Assembly (NCBI GenBank): GCA_028141885.1
Contig: JAOIQU010000010.1
Coordinates: forward strand, 1-37,287
From: Flavobacteriales bacterium
GTDB taxonomy: Bacteria > Bacteroidota > Bacteroidia > Flavobacteriales > UA16
Reading direction: 5' to 3'
DNA length: 37,287 bases
Numbering within the stretch: the first letter of the stretch is position 1; every line of letters begins with the position of its first letter. The position numbers and the translations under genes were made by a program. The notes beneath the pieces were generated by a model. It was not told the origin of the DNA. It saw nothing but the letters and a program-made list of their open reading frames with translations, and searched no databases. This document shows, piece after piece, positions 28,493 through 35,961 of this stretch.

Positions 28493-30886
28493 ATGAAGAA
28501 GCTCTCTTTTTTGATCTTAGCCTTGTGCTCTTTCGTCTCAGCGGCTGTTGCGCAATACCCGCTTATTGTTGAATCCTATCCTGCAGTGGCTGTTGAGGAT
28601 GCCACGACATACAGATTTTATGTCGAGATGGAGAGCCAAACGGACAAATTAGCCGCGGTTTACGGCAACAATCAATCTACACTATCTGTTGTTGCGCCCG
28701 GGAAGTTCAACTCCCCAATTAACACAGAGTGGAACGCTTCGGGCATCAACCCAGCGTTCTTGCCCGTGTTCCCAGAACTTGCTGACGACTCGTACGCCAC
28801 AATTGGCTTGATGGGTCCCGCTTCAACGTCAGGCATTGCAGGTGCTTCTGACCCCATTATTTTAGAAGATGGCAACCAACCAATTTCGCCATTTTTCATT
28901 TCTGGTGGGTACTTATTGTTGAGCGACACACAAATTGGAGCGAGTTGGTTTGCCTTGCCCTCAGATCAGAATTCTTATCCCCAAGGCGATGATTTGAGAG
29001 TTTTAATCATGCAAATCACTTCTTTGGGCTCTATACCTCCGTCAGGTCAACTGAACTATCAGGTTTGCCCCAACGTCAACGGCGGCAATTGTCAGAAATG
29101 GAACACTATTTTCGACGGCACAGGCAGTTTCCAAGGCGAGTTATTTGTAGATGTCCTTGGGTGTATGGATGAAACAGCATGCAACTACAATCCTGAAGCG
29201 AATTTGCAGCCTATCGACGCCTGTGATTTTGGCAATGCTGAGGACTACGATGAGTGCGGAATATGCAATGGTCCTGGTGCCATTTATGCGTGCGGTTGCT
29301 CTGACATCCCCGAAGGCGACTGCGATTGCGAAGGGAATGTCATAGACGACTGCGGAGTTTGTGGCGGAAACAATCTTCAATGCTATGGATGCACAGATGT
29401 GAGCGCTTGCAACTATGAGGCAATTGCATCCTTGGATGATGGCTCTTGTCTTTATCTAGATGCCGTTGGGGTATGCGGAGGCTCTTGTGAAGCAGATGTG
29501 GATGCCGATGGCATTTGTGACGATATCGATGATTGCATCGGTGCGTACGATGCTTGCGGCGTATGCAATGGCCCGGGTGCCATCTATGAATGCGGATGTG
29601 GGGACATTCCCGCTGGTGATTGCGATTGTGATGAAAACGTTCTCGACGTCTTAGGCGTCTGTGGAGGCGCTTGCGTGAGCGACAGTGATGGCAATGGTAT
29701 TTGTGACGATCAAGAGATTTACGGCTGCCGCTATGAGTTGGCAGAGAACTACAACCCTGAGGCCACTCGTGACGATGACTCTTGCATCTTCCCTTGCGAA
29801 GGGGCGGTGAACATCAACGTGTTTGACTGGGACGAAGACTACGCTGTGACCGTGACAGACTTCCTCATGATGTTGTCTGTCTATGGTGATGTTGATGTCG
29901 ACTTTGACGGCGTTTGGGACAGCGGAGACCTCTGTGTAGATACAGAAGCTTGCAACTACGATGTTGATCCTTCAGAAGAGTGCGCTTACATTGATGTGTT
30001 AGGCACCTGTGGAGGTGGCTGTGAGGCTGATGAAGACAACGATGGCATCTGCGATGACGTAGACACTTGTGTCGGGGTTGAAGACGAGTGCGGGGTGTGT
30101 AACGGCCCTGGTCCAACGGAAGTGGTGATTGAAAGCATCACCATTCTTTATGACAGCGTGTACCTGCCTCAGCTTGATCAGTGGTACGTCTACGAGTTTG
30201 GTGCGGATACCACGTTCACCTACACTTGCGCTCCGTTCTTTGGCGACTGCGGCGACCCAGTGAGCTATCAAGGCTACGATTACGCCACAGTGTTCATTGG
30301 CGAGCAGTGCTGGTTTGCAGAGAACCTACGCAGCGAGAAGTACGAGAACGGCGATACCATCCCGGCGGGTCTGAGCGGCACCCAGTGGGTTAACGCGACA
30401 TCTGGAGCCATGGCTGTTTATGGGGAGGAGGGGAGCAGCGGTTGCTTGACTAGTAGTCCAGACGGCGATGCATGTGACGAAGTATGGTCACTGAACGAAT
30501 ACGGCCGCCTGTACAACTGGCATGCGGTGAATGACATCCGTGGCTTATGTCCAAGTGGCTGGCACGTCCCCACAGACGGGGAGTGGACTGTGATGACGGA
30601 CGTGTTGGGCGGAGAATCCGTGGCTGGAGGCCAGATGAAGACCACCTATGGCTGGTATGACGGAGGCTGCGGCACGAACTCGAGCGGTTTTTCAGGTTTG
30701 CCGGGCGGCTACCGGTTCTTCAATGGAGTCTTCTACGACGCTGGGAACTACGGCATCTGGTGGAGTTCCTCGCCCAGTGGGTCCAGTGCATGGAGCCGAT
30801 ATGTGAACTACACCGGGGATTTCTTCCGCAACAACGACGTTCAGCGAAACGGCTATTCTGTGCGTTGCGTTCGGGATGCCGAGTGA
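28493..30886 (+). CDS. Secreted [10 protein letters not shown] / repeat / FISUMP-domain protein
   Basis: 797-aa exported protein with signal peptide [21 protein letters not shown]. Residues ~21-215 are the ~190-aa domain found four times in the 2893-aa chromosomal protein ([47 protein letters not shown]). Residues ~220-575 contain GCxDxxACNYD repeats, [11 protein letters not shown] and acidic [14 protein letters not shown] segments, with an internal dockerin-like unit (~435-465, [14 protein letters not shown]). Residues ~583-797 are a FISUMP domain ([47 protein letters not shown]). The stop at 30884-30886 abuts the recombinase stop at 30887 with no spacer. Likely surface or secreted; function unknown. 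Confidence 0.88.
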   Translation: MKKLSFLILALCSFVSAAVAQYPLIVESYPAVAVEDATTYRFYVEMESQTDKLAAVYGNNQSTLSVVAPGKFNSPINTEWNASGINPAFLPVFPELADDSYATIGLMGPASTSGIAGASDPIILEDGNQPISPFFISGGYLLLSDTQIGASWFALPSDQNSYPQGDDLRVLIMQITSLGSIPPSGQLNYQVCPNVNGGNCQKWNTIFDGTGSFQGELFVDVLGCMDETACNYNPEANLQPIDACDFGNAEDYDECGICNGPGAIYACGCSDIPEGDCDCEGNVIDDCGVCGGNNLQCYGCTDVSACNYEAIASLDDGSCLYLDAVGVCGGSCEADVDADGICDDIDDCIGAYDACGVCNGPGAIYECGCGDIPAGDCDCDENVLDVLGVCGGACVSDSDGNGICDDQEIYGCRYELAENYNPEATRDDDSCIFPCEGAVNINVFDWDEDYAVTVTDFLMMLSVYGDVDVDFDGVWDSGDLCVDTEACNYDVDPSEECAYIDVLGTCGGGCEADEDNDGICDDVDTCVGVEDECGVCNGPGPTEVVIESITILYDSVYLPQLDQWYVYEFGADTTFTYTCAPFFGDCGDPVSYQGYDYATVFIGEQCWFAENLRSEKYENGDTIPAGLSGTQWVNATSGAMAVYGEEGSSGCLTSSPDGDACDEVWSLNEYGRLYNWHAVNDIRGLCPSGWHVPTDGEWTVMTDVLGGESVAGGQMKTTYGWYDGGCGTNSSGFSGLPGGYRFFNGVFYDAGNYGIWWSSSPSGSSAWSRYVNYTGDFFRNNDVQRNGYSVRCVRDAE

Positions 30887-32155
30887 TTATACTTGGAAGA
30901 AGGGGTGAGCTGCAATGCGCTTGGCCCTTTGCTCTCGGGTGACCTTGATGTACCGCAAAAAGCTCTTCTCGGTCGTGTGGCCTGAAATGGCCATGATGTC
31001 GAGCGTATCAAGCCCTTGGAGATAGGCATTGGTGCAAAACGACCTGCGCGCCGTATGGGTTTGGATGAGCTCGTATTTGAGCTTCTTTTGGCTTCTGCGC
31101 ACCCCTCCCTCAGTCCGTTCGATTTCAACCGCCTCGTGAAAACCTGCCATTTCTCCGAGTTTTTTGAGATTTTGATTCATCAACTGGTCACTCTGGTACG
31201 ATGGCAGATGTCCATTTCTGCTGTTGATGATGTCCTCAACGACTGGATGTACTGGAATGGAGACACGTGCCCCCGTTTTTTGAGAACGAACCTCAAACAT
31301 TCGAACGCCCTCGTGCTCTTTGATGTCCGTTTCGGAAAGTTTTGAAAAGTCCGAGTAGCGCAGCCCCGTGTAGCAACCCACCACAAACAAATCTCTCGTG
31401 TCACGCAAGGTTGAAGACGTTCGAAGGTCCATCGCTCTGAAGACATCAATTTCCTTTGTGGTCAAGTAGATGCTCGCCACCTCCTCTGTGAGGACCTTAA
31501 AATCTCTTCTTCGGTAGGCTTGATTCACCTCTTGACCGCGTTCCTCCGAAAACCTCAGGACTCTCTTGATCAACTTGATGAGCTTTCCGATGTAGTTCCG
31601 AGACAATCCCTCCTTGGCCCTTCCTCCACGCTCAGCTCGTGTGACGAATGACCTGTACCAATCCATGTCGATGGCCTCAAGAAGGTCATTACCATGATTG
31701 GTGGATTCTAAGAAGCTGAGGCAGGTTTTGTAGGTCTTGATTGTCCCAGCCATTTTGCGCTCACTGCCCGGCAAATCAGGACTCTCATTGTAGGCAATGA
31801 AGCGCTCGAAGGCCTCTTCAAGTGTCCAGCGATCATTCTCCCCTGAAGGTTCTCTCTCTCCTCGAAATTCAGCCAGGACTCCTCTGTAAAAGGCCTTGTC
31901 GATAACCACTTCGTTTGCCAATGCCCAAATCTCCTTGTGCTCGACACAACTTCTCAGCCTCGCAAGCTCCGCGTTCAGTGCTTGAGTCGCGTTGTTTCTG
32001 GACTTCTTGATTCGGCCAAGTTTGACATCCCACTTGGCATTGTCTGGAAGTTGCCAGCCCGTTGAAAAGCGATACTGCTCCCCACGTCGTACCGTGATGC
32101 GAACGTAAATCTGTTGGGCTCCTTTTGATTGGGAGCGGAGATAGAATGCGACCAT
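30887..32155 (-). CDS. Tyrosine recombinase / integrase (Bacteroidota mobile-element type)
   Basis: 422-aa site-specific recombinase. The N-terminus (~1-95, VAFYLRSQSKGAQQIYVRI) resembles the arm-DNA-binding domain of Bacteroidota integrases, ~105-215 the SAM-like core-binding domain, and ~225-422 the catalytic domain. All active-site residues are visible: Arg266 (CYTGLRYSDF), Lys293 (SQKTG), His367 and Arg370 (THTARRSF), His393 (SGHTTEKSF) and nucleophile Tyr402 (FLRYIK). Length is normal, so the enzyme looks intact. The start lies 9 nt from the right direct repeat. No excisionase was recognised. Expected role is integration/excision of the 25018-32190 element; a part in internal inversion is possible but speculative. 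Confidence 0.94.
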   Translation of the reverse strand: MVAFYLRSQSKGAQQIYVRITVRRGEQYRFSTGWQLPDNAKWDVKLGRIKKSRNNATQALNAELARLRSCVEHKEIWALANEVVIDKAFYRGVLAEFRGEREPSGENDRWTLEEAFERFIAYNESPDLPGSERKMAGTIKTYKTCLSFLESTNHGNDLLEAIDMDWYRSFVTRAERGGRAKEGLSRNYIGKLIKLIKRVLRFSEERGQEVNQAYRRRDFKVLTEEVASIYLTTKEIDVFRAMDLRTSSTLRDTRDLFVVGCYTGLRYSDFSKLSETDIKEHEGVRMFEVRSQKTGARVSIPVHPVVEDIINSRNGHLPSYQSDQLMNQNLKKLGEMAGFHEAVEIERTEGGVRRSQKKLKYELIQTHTARRSFCTNAYLQGLDTLDIMAISGHTTEKSFLRYIKVTREQRAKRIAAHPFFQV

Positions 32156-32164
32156 GCGATGTCA

Positions 32165-32190
32165 TCCAGTGTCTACATTAGTGCCTACAC
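32165..32190 (+). repeat. Right 26-bp direct repeat (candidate att site)
   Basis: Matches 25018-25043 in the same orientation at 25 of 26 positions; homology ends abruptly on its right side (TTGTCC here, ACATGCC at the left copy). It sits 9 nt upstream of the recombinase start codon, the usual place for the att site of such elements. Confidence 0.8.
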
Positions 32191-32311
32191 TTGTCCCCAC
32201 AAACATCTTACATCCCTCACAAAATCAACTCAAAAACCTCAAAAATGCGCTGTAAACATTCGTTTTTGGGGATAAATGAGTTAAAAGTGGAATTTTTCTT
32301 CCATTAGCAAT

Positions 32312-32330
32312 GAGGTCCTGATCGGACCTC
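32312..32330. repeat. Inverted repeat overlapping the xseB stop
   Basis: GAGGTCC-TGATC-GGACCTC, a 7-bp stem with a 5-nt loop, overlaps the first bases of the xseB stop (32329-32331, read on the minus strand). It lacks a U-run directly after it, so it is a weak terminator at best. Its inner 15 bases, GGTCCTGATCGGACC, recur exactly at 24948-24962 on the other side of the element. The remainder of 32191-32328 is AT-rich and shows no gene. Confidence 0.6.
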
Positions 32331-32559
32331 AACACGCGTCTTCGAGGCCGAGTCGTTTGAGCACCGCTTGAACCTCGGCCTCGGTTTTTGTGAGCTTGGC
32401 CTGACAGAAGTCGAGCAGGGCGCTGGCGCGTTGGAGGTTGGCGGTGAGTTCGTCGATGCCCAGCTCGTTGCCTTGCATCTTGGAGAGTATGGCCTGCAAT
32501 TCGGCCACGGCGTCGTCGTACGACGTGTTGGGATCGAGGGCGGTTTGGGATTCACTCAT
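32329..32559 (-). CDS. xseB: Exodeoxyribonuclease VII small subunit
   Basis: 76 aa, normal length for XseB. SYDDAVAELQAILSKMQGNE, then LGIDELTANLQRASALLDFC followed by QAKLTKTEAEVQ is the conserved coiled-coil hairpin of the family. Several copies bind one XseA to form the nuclease that degrades single-stranded DNA in repair and recombination; cytoplasmic. The start overlaps the end of xseA by 8 nt (32552-32559), so the two are coupled. Its 3' end faces the mobile element with no strong terminator nearby. Confidence 0.93.
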   Translation of the reverse strand: MSESQTALDPNTSYDDAVAELQAILSKMQGNELGIDELTANLQRASALLDFCQAKLTKTEAEVQAVLKRLGLEDAC

Positions 32560-33817
32560 CGGAAGGCGAATTTACACGGGTCACGGCGACTTCCGCCGCG
32601 CCTTTGTTGAAGGTGAGGGTCAGGACGTCGTCGACTTGAAGGTCTTGCACGTCCCGGACGGCTTGCCCGCCTTTTCGAGCGATGGCAAACCCGCGTTCAA
32701 GGGTGCGCTTGGGGCTGAGGGCGTCGACCGTGGAGGCCAAATGCCCCATCCGCTGCAGCTGCCGCTCCAAGGCCTGTTGCGCCCTTGAAGTGAGCTGCTC
32801 TCGGGCGTGACTCAGTTTGACCCCTTCGGCAGCCAGCAGTTGCTGCGGTTGCAACTTCAGGGTCTGAAGGTCCCGAGCAAAGCGCGCCCGCTCGAAGGTC
32901 AAGCGCTGTTGCACTTGCTGTCCCATGGCAAGGCTCCACTCCAACAGCTTGGAGCGCTCGTTCAAGGCGCGATCCACCAGGAAGTCCGCCACGGCGGTGG
33001 GTGTTTTGAAGTGCAGGTGCGCCACGAGGTCGGTCACGCTCAGGTCCGTTTCGTGGCCGATGCCTGTGAGGACGGGCAGGGGCGTGCTTGAGATGGCACG
33101 GCACAACTCGAGGTCGTTGAACGCATCGAGGTCCAGCGCGGAGCCTCCGCCGCGGACCACGACGATGACGTCGGGTTGGGCGGTTTGGGCTTGCAACAAG
33201 GCCTGGATCAACGCCGCAGGCGCCTCTTTGCCTTGAACGCTCGCTGGAAACACCTCCACGTCAAACCCGAGACTCCAGTCGTTGCGAAGCAGGTGCACCC
33301 CAAAGTCCCGGAACCCCGACGTCCCCGGCGACCCCACCAACGCGATGCGCTGGATCAACGAAGGCAAGGGGAGGGCACGGTTGCGCTCGAGGGCGCCCTC
33401 GGCTTTCAAGGTGTTCAGCGTCTCCTGCTTGCGCCGTTCCGCCTCGCCCACCATGGCCGAGAGGTCGATCTCCTGAATGGCCAAACTCACGCCATAGACC
33501 GCGTGGTAATTGACCTGGCCTGTGAACACAATCTCCGTCCCTTTCGCAAGGACCTGGTCAGCGGCCTCTCCCAGTTCTTTGTGAATGGCGGCGTGTTGCG
33601 TTTTCCAAATCGTGCCCTTCATCATTGCCAAACGCTGGCCGCGGGCCTCTTCCACCAATTCCAGGTAGACGTGTCCACTCGGACTCTTGGACAGCTTGGC
33701 GATTTCCGCCTTGAACCACATGGTGCGCCCATGGGTGACCTGTTCAAGCGTCCGCTTGAGGCTTTCTCCCAGTTGAGAAAGCGTATAGATTTTTTTGGGC
33801 TCGGCACCCTGGCTCAA
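32552..33817 (-). CDS. xseA: Exodeoxyribonuclease VII large subunit
   Basis: 421-aa catalytic subunit of ExoVII. The N-terminal OB domain (IYTLSQLGESLKRTLEQ, then WFKAEIAKLSKSPSGHVYLEL) is followed by the nuclease domain with VVVRGGGSALDLDAFND and GIGHETDLSVTDLVAH, a long coiled coil (~290-370), and a C-terminal PKRTLERGFAIARKGG. The start is an unusual TTG (33815-33817) that overlaps the upstream stop as TTGA. I accept it because the conserved IYTLSQL segment lies before the first ATG (Met33), which would delete part of the OB fold. Complete and in operon with xseB. Confidence 0.95.
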   Translation of the reverse strand: MSQGAEPKKIYTLSQLGESLKRTLEQVTHGRTMWFKAEIAKLSKSPSGHVYLELVEEARGQRLAMMKGTIWKTQHAAIHKELGEAADQVLAKGTEIVFTGQVNYHAVYGVSLAIQEIDLSAMVGEAERRKQETLNTLKAEGALERNRALPLPSLIQRIALVGSPGTSGFRDFGVHLLRNDWSLGFDVEVFPASVQGKEAPAALIQALLQAQTAQPDVIVVVRGGGSALDLDAFNDLELCRAISSTPLPVLTGIGHETDLSVTDLVAHLHFKTPTAVADFLVDRALNERSKLLEWSLAMGQQVQQRLTFERARFARDLQTLKLQPQQLLAAEGVKLSHAREQLTSRAQQALERQLQRMGHLASTVDALSPKRTLERGFAIARKGGQAVRDVQDLQVDDVLTLTFNKGAAEVAVTRVNSPSDE

Positions 33818-34602
33818 CGGGCGGCGAGCTTCCAGGACTGACGTGTCCCTTCATCCGTCACAAAGGAGACCAAACGAAGGCCATCCGCATCCCACTTGAC
33901 GTCCTGACCGGCTCTGAGGTCCTGAGCAAGGATCACACGGCCAGCGACGTCGGCAATCACCAAACGACCCGTTTGGGGTGCCTGCCACTGCCACGTTTGT
34001 CCGTTCCAATTTACCGGCGCCGTCCATGCGAGCTCGTCCAACCCCGTCACTACAGGCTCGGCTTCTGGCAATACCAGCACAGAGTTATTCACTTCATCTC
34101 CTCCTGTACCGCCGTTTCCGTTGGCCGCAATGCCAGACGCGTAGAATGTCACGTCGCCACCGCTGGATGGAGCCAGCCAAGTTGCCGAGAAGGTGTTGCC
34201 GGAACTCGCTTGGCTGTGTTCGAAAATGTGCCTGCCTTCTACGCTTTCGAGTTGTGCATTGGACGAGGGAGCGCTAAAGGTCCCTGCGTTGTTCCCACTG
34301 GCGTCGACGGCAGTGGATTGCATGCCATAGGCAGCAGCCGTTCCGTTGCTGGTATTGACGGTTATGTTCAGGACGTATTCCGTGCCTGGGAGGTAAGCCG
34401 TAACTGCTCCCGTTGAATCTGGGTGGGTTACTTCAATGGTAATCATGGTCCCGAAATCCCCGCTGTTGTGGCATTGATTACATGACGTGCCAAGTTCGCC
34501 TGTGCGATTGGCTCCTTGAATTGCAGCAACGCCGCCAGAACTGGATACCAATGCAATGGAGCAGACTGCAACCGCGCCAAAAAGGAAGAGATTTCGTTTC
34601 AT
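33814..34602 (-). CDS. Exported choice-of-anchor-V-like protein with a CxxCH motif
   Basis: 262 aa from the ATG of MKRNLFLFGAVAVCSIALVS; nine codons upstream are open but weaken the leader. The mature N-terminus has GTSCNQCHNSG, a CxxCH motif (Cys41, Cys44, His45) able to bind one c-type haem. Residues ~50-190 are a beta-rich region (VTHPDSTGAVTAYLPGTEYV, FYASGIAANGNGGTGGDEVN) resembling the Bacteroidota choice-of-anchor-V/reelin-like family, whose members often begin with such a motif. The last ~70 residues resemble a short T9SS sorting domain (RLVIADVAGRVILAQ) without PNP. The stop overlaps xseA. Haem attachment is inferred only; no cytochrome maturation genes are nearby. Confidence 0.78.
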   Translation of the reverse strand: MKRNLFLFGAVAVCSIALVSSSGGVAAIQGANRTGELGTSCNQCHNSGDFGTMITIEVTHPDSTGAVTAYLPGTEYVLNITVNTSNGTAAAYGMQSTAVDASGNNAGTFSAPSSNAQLESVEGRHIFEHSQASSGNTFSATWLAPSSGGDVTFYASGIAANGNGGTGGDEVNNSVLVLPEAEPVVTGLDELAWTAPVNWNGQTWQWQAPQTGRLVIADVAGRVILAQDLRAGQDVKWDADGLRLVSFVTDEGTRQSWKLAAR

Positions 34603-34609
34603 ACGCTCA

Positions 34610-35485
34610 ATGTCGGAAGAATCATCCAATCAAAACCCGTATCTTTCCATAACGAGCAAACGAAACTTGAATTCACCGACCTCTCCACCGGTTTCCAATC
34701 TGGAAAAGCGTTATCAGCAATCCCGCGAGGACATGCAATACGCACGATCCATCCAATCCATGATGGCGCCCACGCCTGAACAGCTGGATGCGTTGTTTCC
34801 GCAATGCATGGTTTACGATCGGCCGATGGACAAACTCAGTGGCGATTTCGTGTTTGTGGCAGAAAACGAGGACATGTCCTACCTCGCCGCATGCGATTGC
34901 ACTGGCCACGGGATGAGCGCCGCCCTAATGACAGTGTTGGCCCGTGAAAAGATGTGGCAGGCGCTAAGCAAAGCGTCAGGCCCAGCCCACTTGTTGACGC
35001 GGCTCGATGAAAAATTTCGTGCGGCCATGATGAAGGGGGACACCCACGCCATGCGCGCCATCGGGATGGGCCTCGACCTTGCCGTGATCGCCTACCAGCC
35101 CAAGTTGCAGCAGCTCAGGTTTGCCGGAGCCAAACGTCCACTTTGGGTCGTGCGCAACGGCAAGCTCCTTGAGTTCAAAGGCACCTCGCGATCCATTGGC
35201 GGCGCATACTGGCGTCAGCAACCTTTCGTGGAAACCACCCTGCAGGTTCGTCCTGGAGACTCGGTCTTCATGTTCTCGGACGGGGTGTCGGATCAATTTG
35301 GAGGTCCTCACGACCGCAAGCTCAAGTTGAAAGGCCTCCGCACCTTGATCCTGCTGCTGTCCGAATTGCCTCCCCAAGACCAACACGAGTTCATCAAGAC
35401 CTGGCTCACGTCTTGGCAAGGCGACCTCCCGGCCACGGACGACCAGTTGTTGTTGTCGTTCCGCGTGCCGACCTTGGAGGAATGA
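34610..35485 (+). CDS. SpoIIE/PP2C-type serine phosphatase
   Basis: 291 aa from the ATG of MSEESSNQNPYLS; a longer frame starts at 34556 but runs into the divergent gene. A short coiled-coil (LEKRYQQSREDMQYARSIQ) leads into a SpoIIE-type phosphatase: SGDFVF, CDCTGHGMSAALM, FSDGVSDQFGG and ATDDQLLLSF, covering the metal-binding Asp residues. No membrane segment or receiver/PAS domain is attached, so it is probably controlled by a partner. Relatives dephosphorylate anti-sigma antagonists or act downstream of two-component signalling; no partner-switch gene is in the window. It overlaps the next gene by 4 nt (ATGA), and its start lies 7 nt from the divergent start. Confidence 0.9.
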   Translation: MSEESSNQNPYLSITSKRNLNSPTSPPVSNLEKRYQQSREDMQYARSIQSMMAPTPEQLDALFPQCMVYDRPMDKLSGDFVFVAENEDMSYLAACDCTGHGMSAALMTVLAREKMWQALSKASGPAHLLTRLDEKFRAAMMKGDTHAMRAIGMGLDLAVIAYQPKLQQLRFAGAKRPLWVVRNGKLLEFKGTSRSIGGAYWRQQPFVETTLQVRPGDSVFMFSDGVSDQFGGPHDRKLKLKGLRTLILLLSELPPQDQHEFIKTWLTSWQGDLPATDDQLLLSFRVPTLEE

Positions 35486-35874
35486 AAAAGGCAATTCCTG
35501 TTTTGTTGGCGTCGTTGGTGGTGGGGTTTGTGTTGGGGTACTCGATGTACAACAAGCCGCACCGCGATTATGCCTCCGAGGAGGTGGCCAAATCATGGTC
35601 CTCCACCGAACTTGTGGAGTGGCACACGTCCCATCCAGAGTCCGAACACGTCCAATGGCAGGACCAGGTGATGCAGGTCAACGGAAATGTAACTTCGATG
35701 TCGGATCGCGGGATCGTGTTGTCTCCCGGTGTGGTGGTGACTTGGGAGGAAGGTCAGCAGCCTGCCACAGCCCCTGAAGGCGTCGTGACAATCCAGGGCC
35801 GGCTGGTGGGGTTCGACGACTTGTTTGGCGAGGTCCGAATCGACCACGCCCGCCTGATCAATGGCGCTGACTGA
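35482..35874 (+). CDS. OB-fold (tRNA_anti-like) membrane-anchored protein
   Basis: 130 aa. The N-terminal hydrophobic segment MKKAIPVLLASLVVGFVLGY and the following SMYNKPHRD are typical of Bacteroidota OB-fold proteins of the tRNA_anti-like group. The rest (QDQVMQVNGNVTSMSDRGIV, EGVVTIQGRLVGFDDLFGEV) is the OB fold. Probably inner-membrane anchored with the domain outside; biochemical role unknown. The start overlaps the phosphatase stop (ATGA), which fixes it and implies co-translation. Confidence 0.85.
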   Translation: MKKAIPVLLASLVVGFVLGYSMYNKPHRDYASEEVAKSWSSTELVEWHTSHPESEHVQWQDQVMQVNGNVTSMSDRGIVLSPGVVVTWEEGQQPATAPEGVVTIQGRLVGFDDLFGEVRIDHARLINGAD

Positions 35875-35961
35875 GCACTCGGGCCCGCCCGGACGCAACC
35901 TTCACATTTCCTTCACACCGTCCAGGCCATCATCTTGCCCCAAAACCCGTCCCTTTGCACC

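Larger units (their letters stand above)
25018..32190. mobile_element. Integrated element with tyrosine recombinase and FISUMP cargo
   Basis: About 7.17 kb bounded by 26-bp direct repeats, with a tyrosine recombinase reading inward from just inside the right repeat. Sample lines inside have 28-29 G+C per 60 (26641, 27001, 31441), against 36-37 per 60 outside (23941, 33001). Content: FISUMP protein (-), 83-aa protein (-), non-coding stretch, small secreted protein (+), FISUMP protein (+), recombinase (-). No transfer, relaxase, replication or resistance genes are seen, so it would need help to move between cells. The host pair it would separate is the lipoprotein gene with its terminator on the left and xseB on the right. 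Confidence 0.72.
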
